Shown: piece by piece, positions 1 to 11,200 of the stretch | Layout of the letters: the number at the start of each line of letters is the position of its first letter | Numbering within the stretch: the first letter of the stretch is position 1 | DNA from: Euglena gracilis | Taxonomy: Eukaryota > Euglenozoa > Euglenophyceae > Euglenales > Euglenaceae | NCBI GenBank assembly: GCA_900893395.1 | Contig: CAAHFI011733629.1 | Coordinates: 1 to 20,540, forward strand | Reading direction: 5' to 3' | DNA: 20,540 nt | Notes under the pieces: model-generated | The model's input: the letters and a program-made list of their open reading frames with translations, nothing else | Databases searched by the model: none | What the model was told of the DNA's origin: nothing | Translations under genes and position numbers: made by a program

Positions 1-3000
1 CGCCTCCCGGGCGGTAAGTGCTGCTGTTTCCGCGCGCCGGCGGGGCGGAAAAGTGGTCTCCGTGTTGCGATCCTTCACAAACAGTCAGGCGAAGGGCGCC
101 GGTGCTCGAACGGCCGAAAACGGCGCGGCGCGCGGTCGTTTTGCAGCGCGGAATGGGCCGATCAGTGCGAACAATGACGTTTCTGGGCGTTCGTCACGGA
201 CGTGTTTTTGCGCCTCCCGGGCGGTAAGTGCTGCTGTTTCCGCGCGCCGGCGGCGCGGAAAAGTGGTCTCCGTGTCTGCGATCTTCACAACAGTCAGGCG
301 AAGGGCGCCGGTGCTCGAGAACGGCCGAAAACGGCCGCGGCGAGCGGTCGTTTTGCAGCGCGGAATGGGCCGATCAGTGCGAACAATGACGTTTCTGGCG
401 TTCGTCACGGACGTTCGTTTTTGCGCCTCCCGGCGGTAAGTGCTGCTGTTTCCGCGCGCCGGCGGCGGCGGAAAAGTGGTCTCCGTGTCTGCGATCCTTC
501 ACAACAGTCAGGCGAAGGGCGCCGGTGGTCGAGACGGCCGAAAACGGCACGGCGCGGTCGTTTTGCAGCGCGGAAAAGTGGGCCGATCAGTGCAAAACGC
601 GTTTTCTGGGCGTTTCGTCACGGACGTCGTTTTTTTGCGCCTCCCGGGCGGTAAGTGCTGCTGTTTCGCACGCGGCGGCGGCGGAAAAGTGGTCTCCGTG
701 TCTGCGATCCTTCACAACAGTCCAGGCGAAGGGCGCCGGTGCTCGAGACGGCGAAACGGCGGCGGCGAGCGGTCGTTTTGCAGCGCGGAATGGGCCGATC
801 AGTGCGAACAATGACGTTTTCTGGGCGTTCGTCACGGACGTCGTTTTTGCGCCTCCCGGGCGTAAGTGCTGCTGTTTCCGCGCGCGCGGCGGCGGAAAAG
901 TGGTCTCCGTGTCTGCGATCCTTCACAAGTCAGGCGAAGGGCGCCGGTGCTCGAGACGGCCGAAAACGGCCACGGCGAGCGGTCGTTTTGCAGCGCGGAA
1001 TGGGCCGATCAGTGCGAACAATGACGTTTTCTGCTGGGCGTTCGTCACGGACGTCGTTTTTGCGCCTCCCGGGCGGTAAGTGCTGCTGTTTCGCACGCCG
1101 GCGCGGCGGAAAAGTGGTCTCCGTGTCTGCGATCCTTCACAACAGTCAGGCGAAGGGCGCCGGTGGTCGAGACGGGAAAACGGCCGCCGCGAGCGGTCGT
1201 TTTGCAGCGCGGAATGGGCCGATCAGTGCGAACAATGACGTTTTCTGGGCGTTCGTCACGGACGTCGTTTTTTTGCGCCTCCGGGCGGTAAGTGCTGCTG
1301 TTTCGCGCGCAAGGCGGCGGCGGAAAAGTGGTCTCCGTGTCTGCGATCCTTCACAACAGTCAGGCGAAGGGCGCCGGTGCTCGAGACGGCCGAAAACGGC
1401 CGCGGCGAGCGGTCGTTTTGCAGCGCGGAATGGGCCGATCAGTGCGAACAATGACGTTTCTGGGCGTTCGTCACGGACGTCGTTTTTTTGCGCCTCCGGG
1501 CGGTAAGTGCTGCTGTTTCCGCACGCCGGCGGCGGCGGAAAAGTGGTCTCCGTGTCTGCGATCCTTCACAACAGTCAGGCGAAGGGCGCCGGTGTCGAGA
1601 CGGCCGAAAACGGCCCGGCGAGCGGTCGTTTTGCAGCGCGGAATGGGCCGATCAGTGCGAACAATGACGTTTTCTGGGTTCGTCACGGACGTCGTTTTTT
1701 TGCGCCTCCCGGGCGGTAAGTGCTGCTGTTTCCGCGCGCGGCGGCGCGGAAAAGTGGTCTCGTGTCTGCGATCCTTCACAACAGTCAGGCGAAGGGCGCG
1801 GTGCTCGAGACGGCCGAAAACGGCCGGCGCGCGGTCGTTTTGCAGCGCGGAATGGGCCGATCAGTGCGAACAATGACGTTTTCTGGGCGTTCGTCACGGA
1901 CGTCGTTTTTTGCGCCTCCCGGGGGTAAGTGGCTGCTTTACGCACGCCGGCGGCGCGAAAGTGGTCTCCGTGTCTGCGATCCTTCACAACAGTCAGGCGA
2001 AGGGCGCCGGTGTCGAGACGGCCGAAAACGGCCGCGCGAGCGGTCGTTTTGCAGCGCGGAATGGGCCGATCAGTGCGAACAATGACGTTTTCTGGGCGTT
2101 CGTCACGGACGTCGTTTTTTTGCGCCTCCCGGGCGTAAGTGCTGCTTTTACCGCACGCCGGCGGCGGCGGAAAAGTGGTCTCCGTGTCTGCGATCCTTCA
2201 CAACAGTCAGGCGAAGGGCGCCGGTGGTCGAGACGGCCGAAAACGGGGCGCGTCGTTTTGCAGCGCGGAATGGGCCGATCGTGCGAACAATGACGTTTTC
2301 TGGGCGTTCGTCACGGACGTCGTTTTTTGCGCCTCCCGGGCGGTAAGTGCTGTGTTTCGCACGCCGGCGGCGGCGAAAAGTGGTCTCCGTGTCTGGATCC
2401 TTCACAACAGTCAGGCGAAGGCGCCGGTGCTCGAGACGGCCGAAAACGGCCCCGGCGAGCGGTCGTTTTGCAGCGCGGAATGGGCCGATCAGTGCGAACA
2501 ATGACGTTTTCTGGGCGTTCGTCACGGACGTCGTTTTTTGCGCCTCCCGGGCGGTAAGTGCTGCTGTTCCGCCGCCGGCGGCGGCGGAAAAGTGGTCTCC
2601 GTGTCTGCGATCCTTCACAACAGTCAGGCGAAGGGCGCCGGTGGTCGAGACGGCCGAAAACGGCCGGCGAGCGTCGTTTTGCAGCGCGGAATGGGCCGAT
2701 CGTGCGAACAATGACGTTTTGGGCGTTCGTCACGGACGTCGTTTTTTTGCGCCTCCCGGGCGGTAAGTGCTGCTTTTCGCACGCCGGCGGCGGCGAAAAA
2801 GTGGTCTCCGTTCTGCGATCCTTCACAACAGTCAGGCGAAGGGCGCCGGTGCTCGAGACGGCCGAAAACGGCCCGGCGAGCGGTCGTTTTGCAGCGCGGA
2901 ATGGGCCGATCAGTGCGAACAATGACGTTTTCTGGGCGTTCGTCACGGACGTCGTTTTTTGCGCCTCCCGGGCGGTAAGTGCTGCGTTTTCGCACGCCGG

Positions 3001-4222
3001 CGGCGGCGGAAAAGTGGTCTCCGTGTCTGCGATCCTTCACAACAGTCAGGCGAAGGGCGCCGGTGCTCGAGACGGCCGAAAACGGCCCGGCGGCGGTCGT
3101 TTTGCAGCGCGGAATGGGCCGATCGTGCGAACAATGACGTTTTCTGGGCGTTCGTCACGGACGTCGTTTTTTTGCGCCTCCCGGGCGGTAAGTGCTGCTG
3201 TTTCCGCACGCCGGCGGCGGCGAAAAGTGGTCTCCGTGTCTGCGATTCCTTCACAACAGTCAGGCGAAGGGCGCCGGGTGCGAGACGGCCGAAAACGGCC
3301 GCGCGAGCGGTCGTTTTGCAGCGCGGAATGGGCCGATCAGTGCGAACAATGACGTTTTCTGGGCGTTCGTCACGGACGTCGTTTTTTGCGCCTCCCGGGC
3401 GGTAAGTGCTGCTTTTCCGCACGCCGGCGGCGGCGGAAAAGTGGTCTCCGTGTCTGCGATCCTTCACAACAGTCAGGCGAAGGGCGCCGGTGCTCGACGG
3501 CCGAAAACGGCCGGGAGCGGTCGTTTTGCAGCGCGGAATGGGCCGATCAGTGCGAACAATGACGTTTTCTGGGCGTCGTCACGGACGTCGTTTTTTGCGC
3601 CTCCCGGCGGTAAGTGCTGCTTTTCCGCCCGGCGGCGGGAAAAGTGGTCTCCGTGTCTGCGATCCTTCACAACAGTCAGGCGAAGGGCGCCGGTGCTCGG
3701 ACGGCCGAAAACGGCCCGGCGGCGGTCGTTTTGCAGCGCGGAATGGGCCGATCAGTGCGAACAATGACGTTTTCTGGGCGTTCGTCACGGACGTCGTTTT
3801 TTGCGCCTCCCGGCGGTAAGTGCTGCTGTTCCGCGCGCCGGCGGCGGCGAAAAGTGGTCTCCGTGTCTGCGATCCTTCACAACAGTCAGGCGAAGGGCGC
3901 CGGTGCTCGACGGCCGAAAACGGCCGCGGCGAGCGGTCGTTTTGCAGCGCGGAATGGGCCGATCAGTGCGAACAATGACGTTTTTGGGCGTTCGTCACGG
4001 ACGTCGTTTTTTGCGCCTCCCGGGCGGTAAGTGCTGCCTTTTCGCACGGCGGCGGCGGAAAAGTGGTCTCCGTGTCTGCGATCCTTCACAACAGTCAGGC
4101 GAAGGGCGCCGGTGCTCGAGACGGCCGAAAACGGCGGCGCGCGGTCGTTTTGCAGCGCGGAATGGGCCGATCAGTGCGAACAATGACGTTTTCTGGGCGT
4201 TCGTCACGGACGTCGTTTTTTG
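1..4222. repeat. Left divergent block, copies 1-20
   Basis: Copies begin at 1, 211, 424, 638, 850, 1063, 1276, 1491, 1703, 1913, 2123, 2330, 2541, 2750, 2962, 3175, 3389, 3598, 3804 and 4014. Lengths are 206-215 bp, mean 211. Nearly every copy carries several private one- or two-base gains or losses, even in stretches that are invariant in the core. A few changes recur between copies: C106 to G at about 524, 1161, 2222 and 2640; TTTCC to a TTTAC form near 1937 and 2137; a seven-T run in place of six T in copies 3, 6, 7, 8, 10, 13 and 15; and loss of the A in GATCAGTGC in copies 11, 13 and 15. Copy 5 has an extra CTG before GGGCG near 1032. Either this is an older, less homogenised part of the array or the consensus is poorer near a sequence end. 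The boundary with the core is gradual. Confidence 0.85.
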
Positions 4223-4437
4223 CGCCTCCCGGGCGGTAAGTGCTGCTGTTTCCGCACGCCGGCGGCGGCGAAAAGTGGTCTCCGTGTCTGCGATCCTTCA
4301 CAACAGTCAGGCGAAGGGCGCCGGTGCTCGAGACGGCCGAAAACGGCCGCGGCGAGCGGTCGTTTTGCAGCGCGGAATGGGCCGATCAGTGCGAACAATG
4401 ACGTTTTCTGGGCGTTCGTCACGGACGTCGTTTTTTG

Positions 4438-7400
4438 CGCCTCCCGGGCGGTAAGTGCTGCTGTTTCGCGCGCCGGCGGCGGCGGAAAAGTGGTCTCCGT
4501 GTCTGCGATCCTTCACAACAGTCAGGCGAAGGGCGCCGGTGCGAGACGGCCGAAAACGGCCCGGCGAGCGGTCGTTTTGCAGCGCGGAATGGGCCGATCA
4601 GTGCGAACAATGACGTTTTCTGGGCGTTCGTCACGGACGTCGTTTTTTGCGCCTCCCGGGCGGTAAGTGCTGCTGTTTCCGCGCGCCGGCGGCGGCGGAA
4701 AAGTGGTCTCCGTGTCTGCGATCCTTCACAACAGTCAGGCGAAGGGCGCCGGTGCTCGAGACGGCCGAAAACGGCCCGGCGAGCGGTCGTTTTGCAGCGC
4801 GGAATGGGCCGATCGTGCGAACAATGACGTTTTCTGGGCGTTCGTCACGGACGTCGTTTTTTGCGCCTCCCGGGCGGTAAGTGCTGCTGTTTCCGCGCGC
4901 CGGCGGCGGCGGAAAAGTGGTCTCCGTGTCTGCGATCCTTCACAACAGTCAGGCGAAGGGCGCCGGTGCTCGAGACGGCCGAAAACGGCCGGCGAGCGGT
5001 CGTTTTGCAGCGCGGAATGGGCCGATCAGTGCGAACAATGACGTTTTCTGGGCGTTCGTCACGGACGTCGTTTTTTGCGCCTCCCGGGCGGTAAGTGCTG
5101 CTGTTTCCGCGCGCCGGCGGCGGCGGAAAAGTGGTCTCCGTGTCTGCGATCCTTCACAACAGTCAGGCGAAGGGCGCCGGTGCTCGAGACGGCCGAAAAC
5201 GGCCGGCGCGCGGTCGTTTTGCAGCGCGGAATGGGCCGATCAGTGCGAACAATGACGTTTTCTGGGCGTTCGTCACGGACGTCGTTTTTTGCGCCTCCCG
5301 GGCGGTAAGTGCTGCTGTTTCCGCGCGCCGGCGGCGGCGGAAAAGTGGTCTCCGTGTCTGCGATCCTTCACAACAGTCAGGCGAAGGGCGCCGGTGCTCG
5401 AGACGGCCGAAAACGGCCGCGGCGAGCGGTCGTTTTGCAGCGCGGAATGGGCCGATCAGTGCGAACAATGACGTTTTCTGGGCGTTCGTCACGGACGTCG
5501 TTTTTTGCGCCTCCCGGGCGGTAAGTGCTGCTGTTTCCGCACGCCGGCGGCGGCGGAAAAGTGGTCTCCGTGTCTGCGATCCTTCACAACAGTCAGGCGA
5601 AGGGCGCCGGTGCTCGAGACGGCCGAAAACGGCCCGGCGAGCGGTCGTTTTGCAGCGCGGAATGGGCCGATCAGTGCGAACAATGACGTTTTCTGGGCGT
5701 TCGTCACGGACGTCGTTTTTTGCGCCTCCCGGGCGGTAAGTGCTGCTGTTTCCGCGCGCCGGCGGCGGCGGAAAAGTGGTCTCCGTGTCTGCGATCCTTC
5801 ACAACAGTCAGGCGAAGGGCGCCGGTGTCGAGACGGCCGAAAACGGCCCGGCGAGCGGTCGTTTTGCAGCGCGGAATGGGCCGATCAGTGCGAACAATGA
5901 CGTTTTCTGGGCGTTCGTCACGGACGTCGTTTTTTGCGCCTCCCGGGCGGTAAGTGCTGCTGTTTCCGCGCCGGCGGCGGCGGAAAAGTGGTCTCCGTGT
6001 CTGCGATCCTTCACAACAGTCAGGCGAAGGGCGCCGGTGCTCGAGACGGCCGAAAACGGCCCGGCGAGCGGTCGTTTTGCAGCGCGGAATGGGCCGATCA
6101 GTGCGAACAATGACGTTTTCTGGGCGTTCGTCACGGACGTCGTTTTTTGCGCCTCCCGGGCGGTAAGTGCTGCTGTTTCCGCGCGCCGGCGGCGGCGGAA
6201 AAGTGGTCTCCGTGTCTGCGATCCTTCACAACAGTCAGGCGAAGGGCGCCGGTGCTCGAGACGGCCGAAAACGGCCCGGCGAGCGGTCGTTTTGCAGCGC
6301 GGAATGGGCCGATCAGTGCGAACAATGACGTTTTCTGGGCGTTCGTCACGGACGTCGTTTTTTGCGCCTCCCGGGCGGTAAGTGCTGCTGTTTCCGCGCG
6401 CCGGCGGCGGCGGAAAAGTGGTCTCCGTGTCTGCGATCCTTCACAACAGTCAGGCGAAGGGCGCCGGTGCTCGAGACGGCCGAAAACGGCCGCGGCGAGC
6501 GGTCGTTTTGCAGCGCGGAATGGGCCGATCAGTGCGAACAATGACGTTTTCTGGGCGTTCGTCACGGACGTCGTTTTTTGCGCCTCCCGGGCGGTAAGTG
6601 CTGCTGTTTCCGCACGCCGGCGGCGGCGGAAAAGTGGTCTCCGTGTCTGCGATCCTTCACAACAGTCAGGCGAAGGGCGCCGGTGCTCGAGACGGCCGAA
6701 AACGGCCGCGGCGAGCGGTCGTTTTGCAGCGCGGAATGGGCCGATCAGTGCGAACAATGACGTTTCTGGGCGTTCGTCACGGACGTCGTTTTTTGCGCCT
6801 CCCGGGCGGTAAGTGCTGCTGTTTCCGCACGCCGGCGGCGGCGGAAAAGTGGTCTCCGTGTCTGCGATCCTTCACAACAGTCAGGCGAAGGGCGCCGGTG
6901 CTCGAGACGGCCGAAAACGGCCGCGGCGAGCGGTCGTTTTGCAGCGCGGAATGGGCCGATCAGTGCGAACAATGACGTTTTCTGGGCGTTCGTCACGGAC
7001 GTCGTTTTTTGCGCCTCCCGGGCGGTAAGTGCTGCTGTTTCCGCGCGCCGGCGGCGGCGGAAAAGTGGTCTCCGTGTCTGCGATCCTTCACAACAGTCAG
7101 GCGAAGGGCGCCGGTGCTCGAGACGGCCGAAAACGGCCCGGCGAGCGGTCGTTTTGCAGCGCGGAATGGGCCGATCAGTGCGAACAATGACGTTTTCTGG
7201 GCGTTCGTCACGGACGTCGTTTTTTGCGCCTCCCGGGCGGTAAGTGCTGCTGTTTCCGCGCGCCGGCGGCGGAAAAGTGGTCTCCGTGTCTGCGATCCTT
7301 CACAACAGTCAGGCGAAGGGCGCCGGTGCTCGAGACGGCCGAAAACGGCCCGGCGAGCGGTCGTTTTGCAGCGCGGAATGGGCCGATCAGTGCGAACAAT

Positions 7401-7649
7401 GACGTTTTCTGGGCGTTCGTCACGGACGTCGTTTTTTGCGCCTCCCGGGCGGTAAGTGCTGCTGTTTCCGCGCCGGCGGCGGCGGAAAAGTGGTCTCCGT
7501 GTCTGCGATCCTTCACAACAGTCAGGCGAAGGGCGCCGGTGCTCGAGACGGCCGAAAACGGCCGCGAGCGGTCGTTTTGCAGCGCGGAATGGGCCGATCA
7601 GTGCGAACAATGACGTTTTCTGGGCGTTCGTCACGGACGTCGTTTTTTG
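4438..7649. repeat. Stretch rich in the G34 (CGCGCGCC) monomer type
   Basis: Of the fifteen copies starting 4438-7439, ten have G at m34, two have the shortened CGCGCC form, and only the copies at 5508, 6581 and 6796 have A. From 7650 onward the A form dominates. This is local clustering of copy types without a fixed higher-order period. Confidence 0.7.
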
Positions 7650-8294
7650 CGCCTCCCGGGCGGTAAGTGCTGCTGTTTCCGCACGCCGGCGGCGGCGGAA
7701 AAGTGGTCTCCGTGTCTGCGATCCTTCACAACAGTCAGGCGAAGGGCGCCGGTGCTCGAGACGGCCGAAAACGGCCCGGCGAGCGGTCGTTTTGCAGCGC
7801 GGAATGGGCCGATCAGTGCGAACAATGACGTTTTCTGGGCGTTCGTCACGGACGTCGTTTTTTGCGCCTCCCGGGCGGTAAGTGCTGCTGTTTCCGCACG
7901 CCGGCGGCGGCGGAAAAGTGGTCTCCGTGTCTGCGATCCTTCACAACAGTCAGGCGAAGGGCGCCGGTGCTCGAGACGGCCGAAAACGGCCCGGCGAGCG
8001 GTCGTTTTGCAGCGCGGAATGGGCCGATCAGTGCGAACAATGACGTTTTCTGGGCGTTCGTCACGGACGTCGTTTTTTGCGCCTCCCGGGCGGTAAGTGC
8101 TGCTGTTTCCGCACGCCGGCGGCGGCGGAAAAGTGGTCTCCGTGTCTGCGATCCTTCACAACAGTCAGGCGAAGGGCGCCGGTGCTCGAGACGGCCGAAA
8201 ACGGCCCGGCGAGCGGTCGTTTTGCAGCGCGGAATGGGCCGATCAGTGCGAACAATGACGTTTTCTGGGCGTTCGTCACGGACGTCGTTTTTTG
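7650..8294. repeat. Run of three consecutive identical 215-bp copies
   Basis: Copies at 7650, 7865 and 8080 are all 215 bp and of the modal type. They follow immediately after a stretch rich in the G34 form (4438-7649), so the junction at 7650 is also a change in local copy type. Confidence 0.85.
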
Positions 8295-11200
8295 CGCCTC
8301 CCGGGCGGTAAGTGCTGCTGTTTCCGCACGCCGGCGGCGGCGGAAAAGTGGTCTCCGTGTCTGCGATCCTTCACAACAGTCAGGCGAAGGGCGCCGGTGC
8401 TCGAGACGGCCGAAAACGGCCGCGGCGAGCGGTCGTTTTGCAGCGCGGAATGGGCCGATCAGTGCGAACAATGACGTTTTCTGGGCGTTCGTCACGGACG
8501 TCGTTTTTTGCGCCTCCCGGGCGGTAAGTGCTGCTGTTTCCGCGCGCCGGCGGCGGCGGAAAAGTGGTCTCCGTGTCTGCGATCCTTCACAACAGTCAGG
8601 CGAAGGGCGCCGGTGCTCGAGACGGCCGAAAACGGCCGCGGCGAGCGGTCGTTTTGCAGCGCGGAATGGGCCGATCAGTGCGAACAATGACGTTTTCTGG
8701 GCGTTCGTCACGGACGTCGTTTTTTGCGCCTCCCGGGCGGTAAGTGCTGCTGTTTCCGCACGCCGGCGGCGGCGGAAAAGTGGTCTCCGTGTCTGCGATC
8801 CTTCACAACAGTCAGGCGAAGGGCGCCGGTGCTCGAGACGGCCGAAAACGGCCCGGCGAGCGGTCGTTTTGCAGCGCGGAATGGGCCGATCAGTGCGAAC
8901 AATGACGTTTTCTGGGCGTTCGTCACGGACGTCGTTTTTTGCGCCTCCCGGGCGGTAAGTGCTGCTGTTTCCGCACGCCGGCGGCGGCGGAAAAGTGGTC
9001 TCCGTGTCTGCGATCCTTCACAACAGTCAGGCGAAGGGCGCCGGTGCTCGAGACGGCCGAAAACGGCCGCGGCGAGCGGTCGTTTTGCAGCGCGGAATGG
9101 GCCGATCAGTGCGAACAATGACGTTTTCTGGGCGTTCGTCACGGACGTCGTTTTTTGCGCCTCCCGGGCGGTAAGTGCTGTTTCCGCACGCCGGCGGCGG
9201 CGGAAAAGTGGTCTCCGTGTCTGCGATCCTTCACAACAGTCAGGCGAAGGGCGCCGGTGCTCGAGACGGCCGAAAACGGCCGCGCGAGCGGTCGTTTTGC
9301 AGCGCGGAATGGGCCGATCAGTGCGAACAATGACGTTTTCTGGGCGTTCGTCACGGACGTCGTTTTTTGCGCCTCCCGGGCGGTAAGTGCTGCTGTTTCC
9401 GCACGCCGGCGGCGGCGGAAAAGTGGTCTCCGTGTCTGCGATCCTTCACAACAGTCAGGCGAAGGGCGCCGGTGCTCGAGACGGCCGAAAACGGCCGCGG
9501 CGCGGTCGTTTTGCAGCGCGGAATGGGCCGATCAGTGCGAACAATGACGTTTTCTGGGCGTTCGTCACGGACGTCGTTTTTTGCGCCTCCCGGGCGGTAA
9601 GTGCTGCTGTTTCCGCGCGCCGGCGGCGCGGAAAAGTGGTCTCCGTGTCTGCGATCCTTCACAACAGTCAGGCGAAGGGCGCCGGTGCTCGAGACGGCCG
9701 AAAACGGCCGGCGAGCGGTCGTTTTGCAGCGCGGAATGGGCCGATCAGTGCGAACAATGACGTTTTCTGGGCGTTCGTCACGGACGTCGTTTTTTGCGCC
9801 TCCCGGGCGGTAAGTGCTGCTGTTTCCGCACGCCGGCGGCGGCGGAAAAGTGGTCTCCGTGTCTGCGATCCTTCACAACAGTCAGGCGAAGGGCGCCGGT
9901 GCTCGAGACGGCCGAAAACGGCCCGGCGAGCGGTCGTTTTGCAGCGCGGAATGGGCCGATCAGTGCGAACAATGACGTTTTCTGGGCGTTCGTCACGGAC
10001 GTCGTTTTTTGCGCCTCCCGGGCGGTAAGTGCTGCTGTTTCCGCGCGCCGGCGGCGGCGGAAAAGTGGTCTCCGTGTCTGCGATCCTTCACAACAGTCAG
10101 GCGAAGGGCGCCGGTGCTCGAGACGGCCGAAAACGGCCCGGCGAGCGGTCGTTTTGCAGCGCGGAATGGGCCGATCAGTGCGAACAATGACGTTTTCTGG
10201 GCGTTCGTCACGGACGTCGTTTTTTGCGCCTCCCGGGCGGTAAGTGCTGCTGTTTCCGCACGCCGGCGGCGGCGGAAAAGTGGTCTCCGTGTCTGCGATC
10301 CTTCACAACAGTCAGGCGAAGGGCGCCGGTGCTCGAGACGGCCGAAAACGGCCCGGCGAGCGGTCGTTTTGCAGCGCGGAATGGGCCGATCAGTGCGAAC
10401 AATGACGTTTTCTGGGCGTTCGTCACGGACGTCGTTTTTTGCGCCTCCCGGGCGGTAAGTGCTGCTGTTTCGCGCCGCGGCGGCGGAAAAGTGGTCTCCG
10501 TGTCTGCGATCCTTCACAACAGTCAGGCGAAGGGCGCCGGTGCTCGAGACGGCCGAAAACGGCCCGGCGAGCGGTCGTTTTGCAGCGCGGAATGGGCCGA
10601 TCAGTGCGAACAATGACGTTTTCTGGGCGTTCGTCACGGACGTCGTTTTTTGCGCCTCCCGGGCGGTAAGTGCTGCTGTTTCCGCACGCCGGCGGCGGCG
10701 GAAAAGTGGTCTCCGTGTCTGCGATCCTTCACAACAGTCAGGCGAAGGGCGCCGGTGCTCGAGACGGCCGAAAACGGCCGCGCGAGCGGTCGTTTTGCAG
10801 CGCGGAATGGGCCGATCAGTGCGAACAATGACGTTTTCTGGGCGTTCGTCACGGACGTCGTTTTTTGCGCCTCCCGGGCGGTAAGTGCTGCTGTTTCCGC
10901 GCGCCGGCGGCGGCGGAAAAGTGGTCTCCGTGTCTGCGATCCTTCACAACAGTCAGGCGAAGGGCGCCGGTGCTCGAGACGGCCGAAAACGGCCGCGGCG
11001 AGCGGTCGTTTTGCAGCGCGGAATGGGCCGATCAGTGCGAACAATGACGTTTTCTGGGCGTTCGTCACGGACGTCGTTTTTTGCGCCTCCCGGGCGGTAA
11101 GTGCTGCTGTTTCCGCGCGCCGGCGGCGGCGGAAAAGTGGTCTCCGTGTCTGCGATCCTTCACAACAGTCAGGCGAAGGGCGCCGGTGCTCGAGACGGCC

